DNA of 64,000 nucleotides from Pararhodobacter zhoushanensis (GCF_025949695.1 NZ_JAPDFL010000001.1:3103501-3167500), one strand, 5' to 3'. Positions 8,808 to 20,158 are shown, numbered from the stretch's first letter. The notes: generated by a model from the sequence alone, not told the origin. Numbers and translations: made by a program.

Positions 8808-9848
8808 TCAGGTGCGGATGGCGTCGATCATTCGTTGCACGTTGTCGGGGTCGGCGTCAGGGGTGATGCCATGGCCGAGGTTGAAGATATGCGGGCCTTT
8901 GGAGAAGGCTTTGACGATGCGTCTGGTCTCAGTGACCAGCGCGTCGCCGCCGGTGACCATATGGCTGGAGGCGAGGTTGCCCTGCACGCAGCCGTCGGGC
9001 TGGACGTGCTGCGCCGCCCAGTCGGCGCTGACCGAGTTGTCGAGCGCGACGCAATCGGCACCGGTGGCTTTTGCGAAGCCGATGTAGCGCTCGCCCGCTT
9101 CGCGCGGGAAGGCGATGATCGGCGTATCGGGGTGGCGCGCCTTGAGGGCAGCGATGATCCGCGCCGTGGGTTTGAGGGCGAAATCGTCGAAATCGGCGCC
9201 TTTCAGGCTGCCTGCCCAACTATCGAAGAGTTTGACCACCTCGGCCCCGGCCTCGATCTGGGCGGAAAGGTATTCGACGGTGGCATCGCTCAGCGTGTCG
9301 ATAAGGGCGGCAAACCCGGCACGGTCACGGGCGATGAAATCATGGGCCGGGGCCTGATCCTTGGTGCCACGGCCAGCGACCATATAGGTGGCGACGGTCC
9401 AGGGTGCTCCGGCGAAGCCGATCAGCGTGGTCTCGCGCGGCAGGGCGCGGCTGAGCAGACGCACCGTCTCATAAATCGGCGAGAGGGTCTCGTGGATGTC
9501 GGCCACCGGGCGCAGGGCGGCGACCTGCGCGGCATCGGTGACGGTGTGCATGCGCGGGCCTTCACCCTCGGCGAACCACAGCTTCAACCCCAGAGCCTGC
9601 GAAATCAGCAGGATATCGGCGAAGAGAATCGCCGCATCAAAGCCATAGCGGCGGATCGGCTGCAAGGTGACCTCGGCCGCAAGTTCGGGGTTGTAGCACA
9701 GCGACAGGAAGTCGCCGGCCTGCGACCGGGTGGCGCGGTATTCGGGCAGGTAGCGCCCCGCCTGCCGCATCATCCACACAGGCGGGATGGCCTGAACCTC
9801 GCCGGCCAGAGCGCGCAGGATGGTCTTTTGGGGGGCGGATTGGGTCAC
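8808..9848 (-). CDS. hemE: uroporphyrinogen decarboxylase
   Basis: A 346-aa cytoplasmic enzyme that decarboxylates uroporphyrinogen III to coproporphyrinogen III in heme (and, if present, bacteriochlorophyll) synthesis. The N-terminal signature [14 protein letters not shown] holds the substrate-binding arginines, LFADILL holds the catalytic Asp, and [13 protein letters not shown] is typical. Length is normal for the family. It starts with GTG, preceded by AAAAAGGA nine bases upstream. The start codon lies inside an 11-bp inverted repeat with a segment of the 5' leader (see the regulatory entry). Confidence 0.96.
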   Translation of the reverse strand: MTQSAPQKTILRALAGEVQAIPPVWMMRQAGRYLPEYRATRSQAGDFLSLCYNPELAAEVTLQPIRRYGFDAAILFADILLISQALGLKLWFAEGEGPRMHTVTDAAQVAALRPVADIHETLSPIYETVRLLSRALPRETTLIGFAGAPWTVATYMVAGRGTKDQAPAHDFIARDRAGFAALIDTLSDATVEYLSAQIEAGAEVVKLFDSWAGSLKGADFDDFALKPTARIIAALKARHPDTPIIAFPREAGERYIGFAKATGADCVALDNSVSADWAAQHVQPDGCVQGNLASSHMVTGGDALVTETRRIVKAFSKGPHIFNLGHGITPDADPDNVQRMIDAIRT

Positions 9849-9930
9849 GGCGGCGTCCTTTTTCAGCTGCGAGACTCGATGCGGTGCGGGGCACAGGATG
9901 TCAAGAACTGCCGCCGTGACAGGCCGTCAC
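9844..9930 (-). promoter_or_regulatory. possible structured 5' leader of hemE with two competing hairpins
   Basis: GTCACGGCGGC at 9844-9854, which contains the hemE GTG start, is perfectly complementary to GCCGCCGTGAC at 9910-9920. In the mRNA this would place the start codon in an 11-bp helix, with the ribosome site in the 55-nt loop. The 5' arm can alternatively pair with its neighbour: GTGAC at 9916-9920 with GTCAC at 9926-9930. The two structures exclude each other. Whether transcription starts far enough upstream is not known. Confidence 0.35.
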
Positions 9931-9994
9931 ACCCCTGCCCGATCACGCGCCGCTCACGGATGCGCGATCCTTCGCGCGCCGCGCCTGCGCTTTA

Positions 9995-10023
9995 TGGACG
10001 CTTGTGCGCCCCTCGTTTATAGT
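9995..10023 (+). promoter_or_regulatory. candidate housekeeping promoter for dusA operon
   Basis: TGGACG at 9995-10000 and TATAGT at 10018-10023 are 17 bp apart and match four and five of six sigma-70-type consensus positions. Transcription would start near 10030, which fits the GTG start at 10052 and argues against any start at 10004. Confidence 0.45.
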
Positions 10024-10051
10024 TGCACACATCCTTAGGACGAGACCCCGC

Positions 10052-11038
10052 GTGAACACGACCCCGCCCGACTGGCGCCTTTCGGTGGCGCCGATGCTTG
10101 ATTGGACGGACTCGTCCTGCCGCCAGTTCCACAGGCTGCTGTCGCGGCATGCGCTGCTGTATACGGAAATGGTGACCTCGGCGGCGCTGGTGCGCGGTGG
10201 GGCGCGGCATTTGCTGCGTTTTGATCCTTGCGAGCACCCGGTCGCCCTGCAGCTGGGCGGGTCCGATCCGGCCGAGCTGGCGCAGGCGGCGCGGATGGGC
10301 GCGGATGAGGGCTACCGCGAGATTAACCTTAACGTCGGCTGTCCCTCGGACCGGGTGCAATCGGGCTGCTTTGGCGCGGTGCTGATGAAGACGCCGCAGC
10401 TGGTGGGCGAGTGTCTGGCGGCGATGAAAGCCGCCTGTGATGCGGAGATCACCGTCAAATGCCGCATCGGCGTGGACGATCAGGACGCCGAACAGGCGCT
10501 GCCCGCCTTTCTGGAAGCGACGCGGGATGCCGGGATCACCCGGGTCATCGTGCATGCGCGCAAGGCCTGGCTCAAGGGTCTGTCGCCGAAAGAGAATCGC
10601 GAAGTGCCGCCGCTGGATTATGATCTGGTCGCGCGGATGCTGACCGCCTTCCCCGAGCTGACCATCAGCCTGAACGGCGGCGTCGGGACGCTGGACGAGG
10701 CCGAAGCGCTGCTTGAACGCGGGTTCCACGGCGTGATGATCGGGCGCGCGGCCTATCACCGCCCGGCCGAGATCCTCGCCGCAGCTGACCGCCGCCTGTA
10801 TGGCGCCACGCAGCCCGATGCGCTGGCCGAGGATATCGCCCGCCAGGTCGAGCCGATCATCGCCGCGCATCTGGAGCGCGGCGGGCGGCTCATCGGCATC
10901 ACGCGGCACCTGTTGGGCCTTTTCGCCGGACAACCCGGCGCGCGGCACTGGCGACGGGCGTTGTCGGAGCTACCTAATGGCACGCTGAGCGATTACCGCG
11001 CGGTCGTCGCGGGTTTGAATGAAAGGCGGGCCGCATGA
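10052..11038 (+). CDS. dusA: tRNA-dihydrouridine synthase A
   Basis: A 328-aa FMN enzyme reducing uridine in the D-loop of tRNA. VAPMLDWTD at the N-terminus, NLNVGCPSDRVQSGCFGAVLM with the catalytic Cys, CRIGVDDQD and VHARKAWLKGLSPKENREVPPLDY are diagnostic of the DusA branch. It also has the C-terminal helical tRNA-binding domain ending HLLGLFAGQPGARHWRR. The GTG start at 10052 follows TTAGGACGAG. Its TGA overlaps the ATG of the DUF2927 lipoprotein gene (ATGA), so the two are coupled. Confidence 0.94.
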   Translation: MNTTPPDWRLSVAPMLDWTDSSCRQFHRLLSRHALLYTEMVTSAALVRGGARHLLRFDPCEHPVALQLGGSDPAELAQAARMGADEGYREINLNVGCPSDRVQSGCFGAVLMKTPQLVGECLAAMKAACDAEITVKCRIGVDDQDAEQALPAFLEATRDAGITRVIVHARKAWLKGLSPKENREVPPLDYDLVARMLTAFPELTISLNGGVGTLDEAEALLERGFHGVMIGRAAYHRPAEILAAADRRLYGATQPDALAEDIARQVEPIIAAHLERGGRLIGITRHLLGLFAGQPGARHWRRALSELPNGTLSDYRAVVAGLNERRAA

Positions 11039-12414
11039 GGTCGCATCTTCTGGCGCTGTCTCTGGTGGCTCTGGCTGCCTGCACGCCGACGAGCGAGGTT
11101 GCGCGCCTGCAGGCCGTGCCGCCCGCGACCACGGCGCTGGCGATTTACCGTCCCGGTGCCGCACGCCCGCTGCCACCCAGCCGCCCCAATGCCGAAATGG
11201 CGCGTGATTTCATCGAGTTGGGCTTTGCGATGGAAAGCGGGCGGGCGATCCCGGCGTTCTCGCGCTTCGAGGGGCCGGTTACCATCGTCACGCGCGGCGC
11301 GGTGCCCGCGACGGCGATACCGGATCTGGACCACCTGATTTCGCGCCTGCGGGCCGAGGCTGGCATCAATGTCAGCCGCGCCGATGAGGCCGCTGAAGGC
11401 GCGAACCTGATCACCGTCGAATTTCTGCCGCGTCGCCAGATGCAGGCCGTGGTCCCCGCCGCCGCCTGCTTTGTGGTGCCCAATGTCTCGACCTGGCAGG
11501 ATTTTGTTGCCAACCGGCGTAGTGCCGCGATCGACTGGACGCGGGTCGTCACCCGCACACGCGCCGCGGTGTTCATCCCTGATGACACCACTCCGCAAGA
11601 GATCCGCGATTGCCTGCATGAGGAAATCGGCCAGGCATTCGGGCCGCTCAACGACCTGTTCCGCCTGTCGGACAGCATCTTCAACGACGATAATTTCCAG
11701 ACCACGCTGACCGGCTTCGACATGCTGCTGCTGCGCGTCTGGTACGCGCCTGAACTGCAGCCGGGCATGACCCGCGATCAGGTCTCCGCGCGCCTGCCGA
11801 CGCTGTTCAACCGCCTGAACCCCGCCGGGCGCGGCAGCGCGGGTGCCATCGCCGGGATCACCCCGCGCGCCTGGCAGCTGGCGGTGGAGCAGGCGCTGTC
11901 GTCGGACGGCGGGCTGGGCCAGCGCCGCGCGGGCGCTGAACGCGCGCTGGAGATGGCGCGCGCGCAGGGCTGGACCGATGCACGCTATGCGCTCAGCCTG
12001 ATGCTGAACGCCCGTCTTGCGCCCCGGACGCAGGGGGAAAGCGCGCTCGACTCGCTGCTGGATGCCGCCTCGATCTACCGCCGTTCGCCGGGCGGAGAAG
12101 TCCACGCCGCTCATATCGACATGCATCTGGCGGTGCAGGCGCTGGCCACCGGCCAGACGCAGCTGGCGCTGGATCTGACCGCGCAGGCGATGCCGCTGGC
12201 CGAGCGGACCGAGAACGCCGCCTTCCTCGCCTCGCTGGGATTCATCCGGGCTGAGGCGCTGGCGCAGGCCGGGCGCGAGAATGAGGCTGAGCGCCTGAGG
12301 CTCGACTCGATGCCCGCCGCGCGCTATGGCTTCGGCTCCGAGGACGCGGCGCGCGCCCGGATGGAAGAAATCGCCCGGATCGGCGGCGCGGCCCAGCGGC
12401 TCGCGCGCCTCTAG
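11035..12414 (+). CDS. DUF2927 domain lipoprotein
   Basis: A 459-aa protein with a signal peptide ending in a lipobox (LVALAAC, Cys17), so it is predicted to be an outer-membrane or periplasmic lipoprotein. The middle holds the DUF2927 core, with DCLHEEIGQAFGPLNDLF as its most conserved part; its HEE-like motif recalls a zinc peptidase helix, but the family has no assigned reaction. The C-terminal third is helical with TPR-like spacing. It is coupled to dusA upstream and is followed by a 54-aa membrane protein and a VWA protein. Confidence 0.8.
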   Translation: MRSHLLALSLVALAACTPTSEVARLQAVPPATTALAIYRPGAARPLPPSRPNAEMARDFIELGFAMESGRAIPAFSRFEGPVTIVTRGAVPATAIPDLDHLISRLRAEAGINVSRADEAAEGANLITVEFLPRRQMQAVVPAAACFVVPNVSTWQDFVANRRSAAIDWTRVVTRTRAAVFIPDDTTPQEIRDCLHEEIGQAFGPLNDLFRLSDSIFNDDNFQTTLTGFDMLLLRVWYAPELQPGMTRDQVSARLPTLFNRLNPAGRGSAGAIAGITPRAWQLAVEQALSSDGGLGQRRAGAERALEMARAQGWTDARYALSLMLNARLAPRTQGESALDSLLDAASIYRRSPGGEVHAAHIDMHLAVQALATGQTQLALDLTAQAMPLAERTENAAFLASLGFIRAEALAQAGRENEAERLRLDSMPAARYGFGSEDAARARMEEIARIGGAAQRLARL

Positions 12415-12434
12415 GGCAGGACGCAGGGGCAATC

Positions 12435-12599
12435 ATGGTCATTCTCGCAGGGATTCTGCTGGGCGCAGTCTGGGGCGGCTTTTATGCCCGTCGCAAGGGC
12501 GGTTCCGGCCCGGACATGGCGCAATACGCCGGCGTCTGGGGTATCATCGGTGGACTGCTGTTCACCTTCCTCGCCGTGGGTCTCGACAGGTTTATCTGA
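12435..12599 (+). CDS. small two-helix membrane protein (54 aa)
   Basis: Starts MVILAGILLGAVWGGF, which is a first membrane helix (about residues 2-17). A basic loop YARRKGGSGPDMAQYAG follows, then a second helix VWGIIGGLLFTFLAVGL (34-50), and it ends DRFI. Its TGA overlaps the ATG of the VWA gene (TGATG), so it is translationally coupled, and it begins 20 bp after the lipoprotein gene. Hydropathy, coupling and clean spacing support a real gene. Function unknown. Confidence 0.72.
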   Translation: MVILAGILLGAVWGGFYARRKGGSGPDMAQYAGVWGIIGGLLFTFLAVGLDRFI

Positions 12600-13783
12600 T
12601 GTTCCTGCCCTTCCTCGAACAACTCCGCCAGCACAGCGTCCCGGTGACGCTGCGCGAATACCTCGGGTTCCTTGAGGCGCTCAAGGTCGGTCTGGCGCAG
12701 TTCGACGCGGAAGGGTTCTACTATCTGGCCCGCACCACGATGGTGAAGGACGAAAAGCACATCGACCGCTTTGACCGCGCCTTTGCGGCGACGTTCAAGG
12801 GTCTGGACTCGATCACGCCCGAGTCGATGCTGCAGGCCATCGACCTGCCCGCCGACTGGCTGGAGAAACTGGCCGAAAAGCACCTGAGCGAAGAACAGCG
12901 CGCCGAGATCGAGGCGATGGGCGGCTTTGACAAGCTCATGGAGGCGTTGAAGAAACGCCTTGAGGAGCAGAAGGAACGCCATCAGGGCGGGTCCAAGTGG
13001 ATCGGCACGGCGGGCACCTCACCGTTCGGGGCCTACGGCTACAACCCCGAAGGCGTGCGCATCGGCCAGAAAGAGGGCCGCCATGGCCGCGCGGTCAAGG
13101 TCTGGGACAAGCGCGAGTTCAAGAACCTCGACGACTCGGTTGAGTTGGGCACCCGCAACATCAAGGTTGCGCTCAAACGCCTGCGCCGCTGGGCGCGGGA
13201 CGGCGCGCATGAAGAGCTGGATCTGGACGGCACGATCCGCGCCACCGCCGAACAGGGCTGGCTGGACGTCAAAACCCGGCCCGAGCGGCGCAATGCAGTT
13301 AAGGTGCTGCTGTTCTTTGATGTGGGCGGGTCAATGGACCCTTACGTCAAGGTGATGGAGGAGCTGTTCAGCGCCGCGCGGGTCGAGTTCAAGCATCTCG
13401 AACATTTCTACTTCCACAACTGCCTCTATGAATTCCTGTGGAAGGACAACGCCCGCCGCTGGAACGCCCGCACCCCTACCTGGGAAGTGTTGCGGACCTA
13501 TGGCGCTGATTACAAATGTATTTTCGTCGGCGATGCGAACATGTCGCCCTATGAGGTCGCGCATGCGGGCGGCGCGAACGAGCATTGGAACGACGAAAGC
13601 GGCGCGACCTGGCTGAGCCGCGCGCGCGAACACTGGCCGCAGAACCTGTGGATCAACCCGACGCCCAAGCAATACTGGCACCACTCGCATTCGATCCGCA
13701 TGATCGGTGAGATCTTCGAGGACCGCATGGTGCCGATGTCGCTGGAAGGGCTGACCGAGGGTATGAAAATGCTGGGCCGATAA
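12599..13783 (+). CDS. VWA domain-containing CoxE-like protein
   Basis: A 394-aa cytoplasmic protein. The N-terminal half is helical (FLPFLEQLRQHSVPVTLREYL), typical of the VWA proteins paired with MoxR ATPases. The C-terminal half is a von Willebrand A fold with a MIDAS-like DVGGSMDPY near residue 240; the usual DxSxS is altered to DxGxS. Such proteins act with AAA+ ATPases in metal or cofactor insertion. No ATPase gene is adjacent; the only MoxR gene in the window is at 23890, paired with another VWA gene. The start overlaps the small membrane gene. Confidence 0.8.
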   Translation: MFLPFLEQLRQHSVPVTLREYLGFLEALKVGLAQFDAEGFYYLARTTMVKDEKHIDRFDRAFAATFKGLDSITPESMLQAIDLPADWLEKLAEKHLSEEQRAEIEAMGGFDKLMEALKKRLEEQKERHQGGSKWIGTAGTSPFGAYGYNPEGVRIGQKEGRHGRAVKVWDKREFKNLDDSVELGTRNIKVALKRLRRWARDGAHEELDLDGTIRATAEQGWLDVKTRPERRNAVKVLLFFDVGGSMDPYVKVMEELFSAARVEFKHLEHFYFHNCLYEFLWKDNARRWNARTPTWEVLRTYGADYKCIFVGDANMSPYEVAHAGGANEHWNDESGATWLSRAREHWPQNLWINPTPKQYWHHSHSIRMIGEIFEDRMVPMSLEGLTEGMKMLGR

Positions 13784-13877
13784 GCCCGGCCCGGCGCGGG
13801 CTGCCGATTTCGCTGGCATCGCCCCGGGACCAGGTGCCGCAGCGCGGCAATCGGGCGTTTTGCGGTTGCATCATCAC

Positions 13878-13893
13878 TTGGAATGATTCTAGA
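13878..13893. promoter_or_regulatory. possible iron-control (Irr/ICE-like) palindrome
   Basis: TTGGAATGATTCTAGA is an imperfect palindrome resembling the iron control element TTTAGAA-N3-TTCTAAA bound by Irr. It lies about 90 bp upstream of the peroxiredoxin gene. The match is partial, so the call is tentative. Confidence 0.3.
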
Positions 13894-13982
13894 CCGTAGC
13901 CAAGGACGCGACTCGCCAGCCGCCCTTGCGGGCCCTCGCCAATCGCGCCGCGTCCGAGACATGTCTCAAGGATATCAAGATC

Positions 13983-14531
<549 letters not shown>

Positions 14532-14538
14532 GTTCTGA

Positions 14539-14566
14539 GGGCTGGCCTTGCGGGGCCAGCCCTTTT
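14539..14566 (+). terminator. rho-independent terminator of peroxiredoxin gene
   Basis: Stem GGGCTGGCC (14539-14547) pairs with GGCCAGCCC (14554-14562), loop TTGCGG, followed by TTTT. Confidence 0.85.
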
Positions 14567-14665
14567 GCCATGCAGATCATGCATGGCGCCAAGGCGCGGC
14601 GATTGTTGCCTTTGCAGGGTCGTCGGCCTATGTAAAAGAGACCGAAACGCCTGGGGAGGAACCCG

Positions 14666-15619
14666 ATGCGCGATCTCAAGCTGCCCGATCAGCGCCACCC
14701 GGAAAAGGCGCATCGTCCTGACAATGCGCAGCCGAAAAAGCCGTCGTGGATCCGCGTCAAGGCACCGGGCGGTGAGGGCTACAACCAGACCCGCCAGATC
14801 ATCCGCGAGCACAAGCTGAGCACGGTCTGTGAAGAGGCGGGCTGCCCCAATGTCGGCGAATGCTGGAGCCAGGGCCACGCGACCATGATGATCATGGGCG
14901 AGGTCTGCACCCGCGCCTGCACCTTCTGCAACATCGCCACCGGCAAACCGCCCGAGGCGCTGGATGCGTTCGAGCCGGGCCGCGTTGCCGATGCGGTCAA
15001 GAAGCTGGGGCTGAACCATGTGGTGATCACCTCGGTTGACCGTGACGACATCGAAGATGGCGGCGCCGAGCATTTCGCCCAGACCATCCGCGCGATCCGC
15101 CGTCAGGCACCCGGCACCACGATCGAGATCCTGACGCCCGACTTCATCCGCTGCGACCCGTCGGTGCTGGAGATCGTGGTCAAGGCCAAGCCTGACGTTT
15201 TCAACCACAACCTCGAAACCGTGCCGGGCCTTTACCCTGAGGTCCGCCCGGGCGCGCGCTATTTCCATTCGCTGCGGCTGTTGCAGCGGGTCAAGGAAAT
15301 GGACCCGAGCATCTTTACGAAATCCGGCATCATGGTCGGCCTGGGTGAGAACCGGCAGGCGGTGCTGCAGGTGATGGAAGACATGCGCGCGGCGGATATC
15401 GATTTCCTCACCATCGGCCAGTATTTGCAGCCGACGCCGAAGCATCATGCCGTGGACCGCTTCGTGACCCCCGAAGAATTCGCCAGTTATGAGAAGTCGG
15501 CCTATGGCAAGGGCTTCCTGATGGTTTCGGCCACACCGCTTACCCGCTCGTCCTATCATGCGGGCGACGATTTCGCCCGGCTGCGGGCCGCGCGTCAGGC
15601 GAAGCTCGCGCGCGGCTGA
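14666..15619 (+). CDS. lipA: lipoyl synthase
   Basis: A 317-aa radical SAM enzyme that inserts two sulfurs into octanoyl groups on 2-oxoacid dehydrogenase and glycine-cleavage proteins. CTRACTFC carries the CxxxCxxC radical SAM cluster. The auxiliary cluster ligands are in [12 protein letters not shown], and the C-terminal serine ligand in RSSYHAG. Length is normal. It has a strong GGGGAGGAA site. It ends in a small tandem repeat before the convergent ldtR gene. Confidence 0.97.
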   Translation: MRDLKLPDQRHPEKAHRPDNAQPKKPSWIRVKAPGGEGYNQTRQIIREHKLSTVCEEAGCPNVGECWSQGHATMMIMGEVCTRACTFCNIATGKPPEALDAFEPGRVADAVKKLGLNHVVITSVDRDDIEDGGAEHFAQTIRAIRRQAPGTTIEILTPDFIRCDPSVLEIVVKAKPDVFNHNLETVPGLYPEVRPGARYFHSLRLLQRVKEMDPSIFTKSGIMVGLGENRQAVLQVMEDMRAADIDFLTIGQYLQPTPKHHAVDRFVTPEEFASYEKSAYGKGFLMVSATPLTRSSYHAGDDFARLRAARQAKLARG

Positions 15620-15660
15620 CGCGCGTGAGGTTGACTCGCGTGACGTTGACGCGCGTGCGG
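15616..15660. repeat. three tandem 15-bp imperfect repeats
   Basis: The 3' end of lipA runs into CTGACGCGCGTGAGG, TTGACTCGCGTGACG and TTGACGCGCGTGCGG, three 15-bp units differing at a few positions. The first unit contains the lipA stop. Probably slipped-strand duplication; no function is evident. Confidence 0.75.
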
Positions 15661-15665
15661 CTGCG

Positions 15666-16184
15666 TCAGTAGATGTAGCGGATCTGATCGGTCCAGTACC
15701 GTTCCATCCGTTTGAGCGTGGCGTTGATGCCGTCGAGATCGGCATCGGTGATCACCGCCTTGCGCAACAGCCCGTCGGCATGACGCGCAAAGAGATCTGA
15801 TACCACGTCGCGCACGTCGTGCCCTTGCGGTGTCAACCGGACCCGGACGCTGCGGCGATCAATCGCGCAGCGGGCGTGATGCATATAGCCGTTTTCGACC
15901 AGTTTCTTGAGGTTGTACGATACGTTCGAGCCCTGATAATACCCGCGCGTTTTCAACTCCCCTGCTGTCACCTCATTATCGCCGATGTTGAACAACAACA
16001 GCGCCTGCACGGCGTTGATGTCCAGAATGGCGAGCCGTTCAAATTCATCCTTGATGACATCCAGAAGCAGCCGATGCAGCCGTTCGACCAGCGAAAGGCT
16101 GTCCAGATACCGGGCCAACAGATCTGTGTTAGCGCCTGCATCGCTGCGGGCTGCGGGGGTTCTGACGGGGCTGTGAAAGCTCAT
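15666..16184 (-). CDS. ldtR: MarR-family transcriptional regulator, LdtR type
   Basis: A 172-aa winged-helix repressor/activator. The core INAVQALLLFNIGDNEVTAGELKTRGYYQGSNVSYNLKKLVE with the wing IDRRSVRVRLT is the very conserved LdtR pattern of Alphaproteobacteria. LdtR controls L,D-transpeptidase and envelope-stress genes in Liberibacter and Rhizobiales, so a cell-wall role is inferred here. The ATG at 16184 is preceded by GAGG; a TTG at 16199 is less likely. It is convergent with lipA. Confidence 0.87.
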   Translation of the reverse strand: MSFHSPVRTPAARSDAGANTDLLARYLDSLSLVERLHRLLLDVIKDEFERLAILDINAVQALLLFNIGDNEVTAGELKTRGYYQGSNVSYNLKKLVENGYMHHARCAIDRRSVRVRLTPQGHDVRDVVSDLFARHADGLLRKAVITDADLDGINATLKRMERYWTDQIRYIY

Positions 16185-16398
16185 GCGTGACCTCGGCAAT
16201 CAATTCCGGCCTTTAGCATGCGGTGCAAAAAGCAAAGACGAGGTTAAGCGGCGGAATATTTTCTGCAGACGAAGGCAGTTGTTTCATCAAACCACACCGC
16301 CCCCTGCATTTTTCACAAAAAAGTCAAACGCTTGAAACCGCATTGACCGAAATATAGGGGTATGGTCTCTGTCGCCCTGTTCTTAATGGAGTTTTCTC

Positions 16399-16881
16399 AT
16401 GAACACGTTTTCCAAAGCAGCAGCGGTCGGTCTTTTCGCCCTTGCTGCTCCCGCCGCTGCCTCGGCTGCCTGCCCGACCTACGCGCAACCCGGTGCACCG
16501 CTGTCCTACACCGCTGAAACGGTCTGGACCCCGCAATCGTCGACCGTTATTGCCGGCGGCGATCAGGACCTGAGCACCTGCGCCGAAGTTCCCGGCGCGG
16601 GCTATGTGATCGAAACGCCGGACTTCACGCTGGCCTACGATGCGCTCAACATGGGTCGGGCGCTGGAATTCCGCGTCACCGGCTCGTGCGACACCGTGCT
16701 TTTGGTGAACAGCGCCTCGGGCGAATGGCTGTTCAACGACGACACCAACGAGATGCACCCGGTCGTGCGCATCAACAACGCGCCCAGCGGTCAATATGAC
16801 CTGTGGGTCGGCACTTTTGGCCCGGAAACCTGCGAAGCAACGCTGACCGTCGAGATCGTTCTGATCCGACGCCATGCCTGA
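16399..16881 (+). CDS. secreted single-domain protein of a four-cysteine beta-sandwich-like family
   Basis: A 160-aa protein with a Sec signal peptide (hydrophobic to about residue 22, cleavage near ASA-AC). The mature part is one domain of about 125 residues with four cysteines: CPTYAQPG, LSTCAEVP, GSCDTVLLVN and ETCEATL. It has the motif EWLFNDDTN and the closing GQYDLWVGTFG. The same domain occurs twice in the gene at 17112. The pattern resembles PPC-like periplasmic beta-sandwich domains, but I cannot name the family. Periplasmic or extracellular. No RBS stronger than TGGAG is seen before ATG. Confidence 0.7.
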   Translation: MNTFSKAAAVGLFALAAPAAASAACPTYAQPGAPLSYTAETVWTPQSSTVIAGGDQDLSTCAEVPGAGYVIETPDFTLAYDALNMGRALEFRVTGSCDTVLLVNSASGEWLFNDDTNEMHPVVRINNAPSGQYDLWVGTFGPETCEATLTVEIVLIRRHA

Positions 16882-16887
16882 TGCAAA

Positions 16888-16913
16888 GGGCGGCACCGTA
16901 CCGGGTGCCGCCC
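16888..16913 (+). terminator. GC hairpin after secreted-protein gene
   Basis: GGGCGGCACC (16888-16897) pairs with GGTGCCGCCC (16904-16913). No T run follows, so it is either a weak terminator or a 3'-end stabilising hairpin. Confidence 0.45.
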
Positions 16914-17111
16914 ACGACGCCCCCGCAACTGCCGCTTGGGTGCGCGTCCTATTTGGACCGCGCCGACAGGCACCCGACCGACACAATGATCGGCGGCGAT
17001 TTATTTCAAGACTGTCACCAAAAGCTGAGAGTTCGGCGCACTTCTAGGCTCTTGACTGACATCACATATCGTTCCACGCTCGCACAGCATCTTATTTTCA
17101 AGGAGGATTCC

Positions 17112-18074
17112 ATGTCGTTTTTCACTCATTTCAAAACCGGATTTCTGATTGCCGCCACCGGGGCAGCCGTCAGCGTTGTCGCCACGGGTTCGGCGATGGC
17201 GCAAAGCTGCCCGGACTGGCAGCTTGGCGGCGTTCCGATCACCACCGATGCCGAGACAGCCTGGACAGCGCAGCAATACGCGATGTTCGCGGGCGGCGGT
17301 GTGGACCTCAGCCAGTGTTCGGCGTTTCAGGCTTATGGCCGCGTGACCGCCCAGCCGTCGTTCAGCATCAGCTATGATGCCCGCTCGATGGGCCGCGATC
17401 TGGAATTCCGCGTGCAGTCCGAGTGCGACACCACGCTGCTGATCAATGATTCCACCGCCCAGTGGCATTACAACGACGACGAAGACGGCACCCTGTCGCC
17501 GCGCCTGCGCCTGCCCGCCGCCGCGACCGGTCGCTATGACGTCTGGGTCGGCACCTATGGCGAGCAAGCCTGTCAGGCCACGCTGGTTCTGGAAAGCTTC
17601 TCGCCGTCGACCGGCATGCCCACCACCCCGACCCAGCCTGCAACACCGGTCTGCCCCGACTGGCAGCTGGGCGGTGCCGAAGTGACCCTGAATGGCGGTG
17701 GTTCGGACACGCGTTCGGTCGTTGCCGGTGGGTCGATCAACCTGCGCGAAACCCAGTGCAACGTCCCGGGCGGTGGCTATGTCGCTCAGGCCCCCGACTT
17801 CACGCTGTACTATGATCCGCAAGGCATGGATGCCACGCTCAACATCAGCGTTGACGGCACCTGCGATACCACGCTGCTGATCAACGACCAGTCGGCGCAG
17901 TGGCTGTTCGACGACGACACCAACGCCCTGCAACCGGCGCTGTCGATCGCCGGCGCCCCGGCCGGCCGCTATGACATCTGGGTTGGCACCTATGGCGCCT
18001 CGACCTGCCAGTCGAACATCTCGTTCTCGGCTGCGGCGCCGATGCCGGTGCAACCGACCGCGCCCAGCAAATAA
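17112..18074 (+). CDS. secreted protein with two copies of the four-cysteine domain
   Basis: A 320-aa protein with a signal peptide (cleavage near AMA-QS, about residue 31). Domain 1 (about 33-158) starts CPDWQLGGVPI and domain 2 (about 178-305) starts CPDWQLGGAEV. Each has four Cys, a CDTTLLIND strand, a W-DDD turn and a closing GRYD(V/I)WVGTYG. A Pro/Thr linker separates them, and a short Pro-rich tail follows. Domains 1 and 2 match each other and the domain of the upstream gene, so the locus grew by duplication. The ATG has an excellent AAGGAGGATTCC site. Envelope or extracellular function unknown. Confidence 0.72.
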   Translation: MSFFTHFKTGFLIAATGAAVSVVATGSAMAQSCPDWQLGGVPITTDAETAWTAQQYAMFAGGGVDLSQCSAFQAYGRVTAQPSFSISYDARSMGRDLEFRVQSECDTTLLINDSTAQWHYNDDEDGTLSPRLRLPAAATGRYDVWVGTYGEQACQATLVLESFSPSTGMPTTPTQPATPVCPDWQLGGAEVTLNGGGSDTRSVVAGGSINLRETQCNVPGGGYVAQAPDFTLYYDPQGMDATLNISVDGTCDTTLLINDQSAQWLFDDDTNALQPALSIAGAPAGRYDIWVGTYGASTCQSNISFSAAAPMPVQPTAPSK

Positions 18075-18097
18075 GCGCGGCGGATCAGCCCCAAGGG

Positions 18098-18126
18098 AAA
18101 GGCCGGGTCATGCGACCCGGCCTTTT
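18098..18126 (+). terminator. rho-independent terminator
   Basis: GGCCGGGTC (18101-18109), loop ATGC, GACCCGGCC (18114-18122), then TTTT. An A run on the left makes it usable from both strands. Confidence 0.85.
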
Positions 18127-18164
18127 CCATTCAGCCCCGTGAAGCCCGCGTGCGGTGCTCCCGC

Positions 18165-18441
18165 TCAGCGCTCAAGCCGCGCCGCCGCATGCACCGCGAT
18201 CCGGTCGAGCAGCCCGGCATAGGCCCCCGGCCCCACCGGTTGCGCATTGCCCTTGCCGATCCGGGCGGTGACCCATTGATAGAGATCGTGGTCATTCTCG
18301 CCCAGAAGCGCCTCATAGACGTCCAGCGCCGCGTCATCCAGCGTGACCGCCTGTTCATCCGCCCAAGGGCCAAGGATCAGGTCCATCTCCTTGATCCCGC
18401 GCCGCCAGGATCGCATCTTCAGGCGCTTCAGCCGGTTCTCG

Positions 18442-18449
<8 letters not shown>
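18165..18449 (-). CDS. sdhE: succinate dehydrogenase assembly factor SdhE (FAD assembly)
   Basis: A 94-aa small helical protein that promotes covalent flavinylation of SdhA in the cytoplasm. RLKMRSWRRGIKEMDLILG contains the invariant RGxxE segment of the SdhE/SDH5 family, and YQWVTAR closes the fold. It starts with GTG overlapping the TGA of the upstream XRE gene (GTGAGTGA), so it is translationally coupled to it. Confidence 0.92.
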
Positions 18450-20158
<1,709 letters not shown>

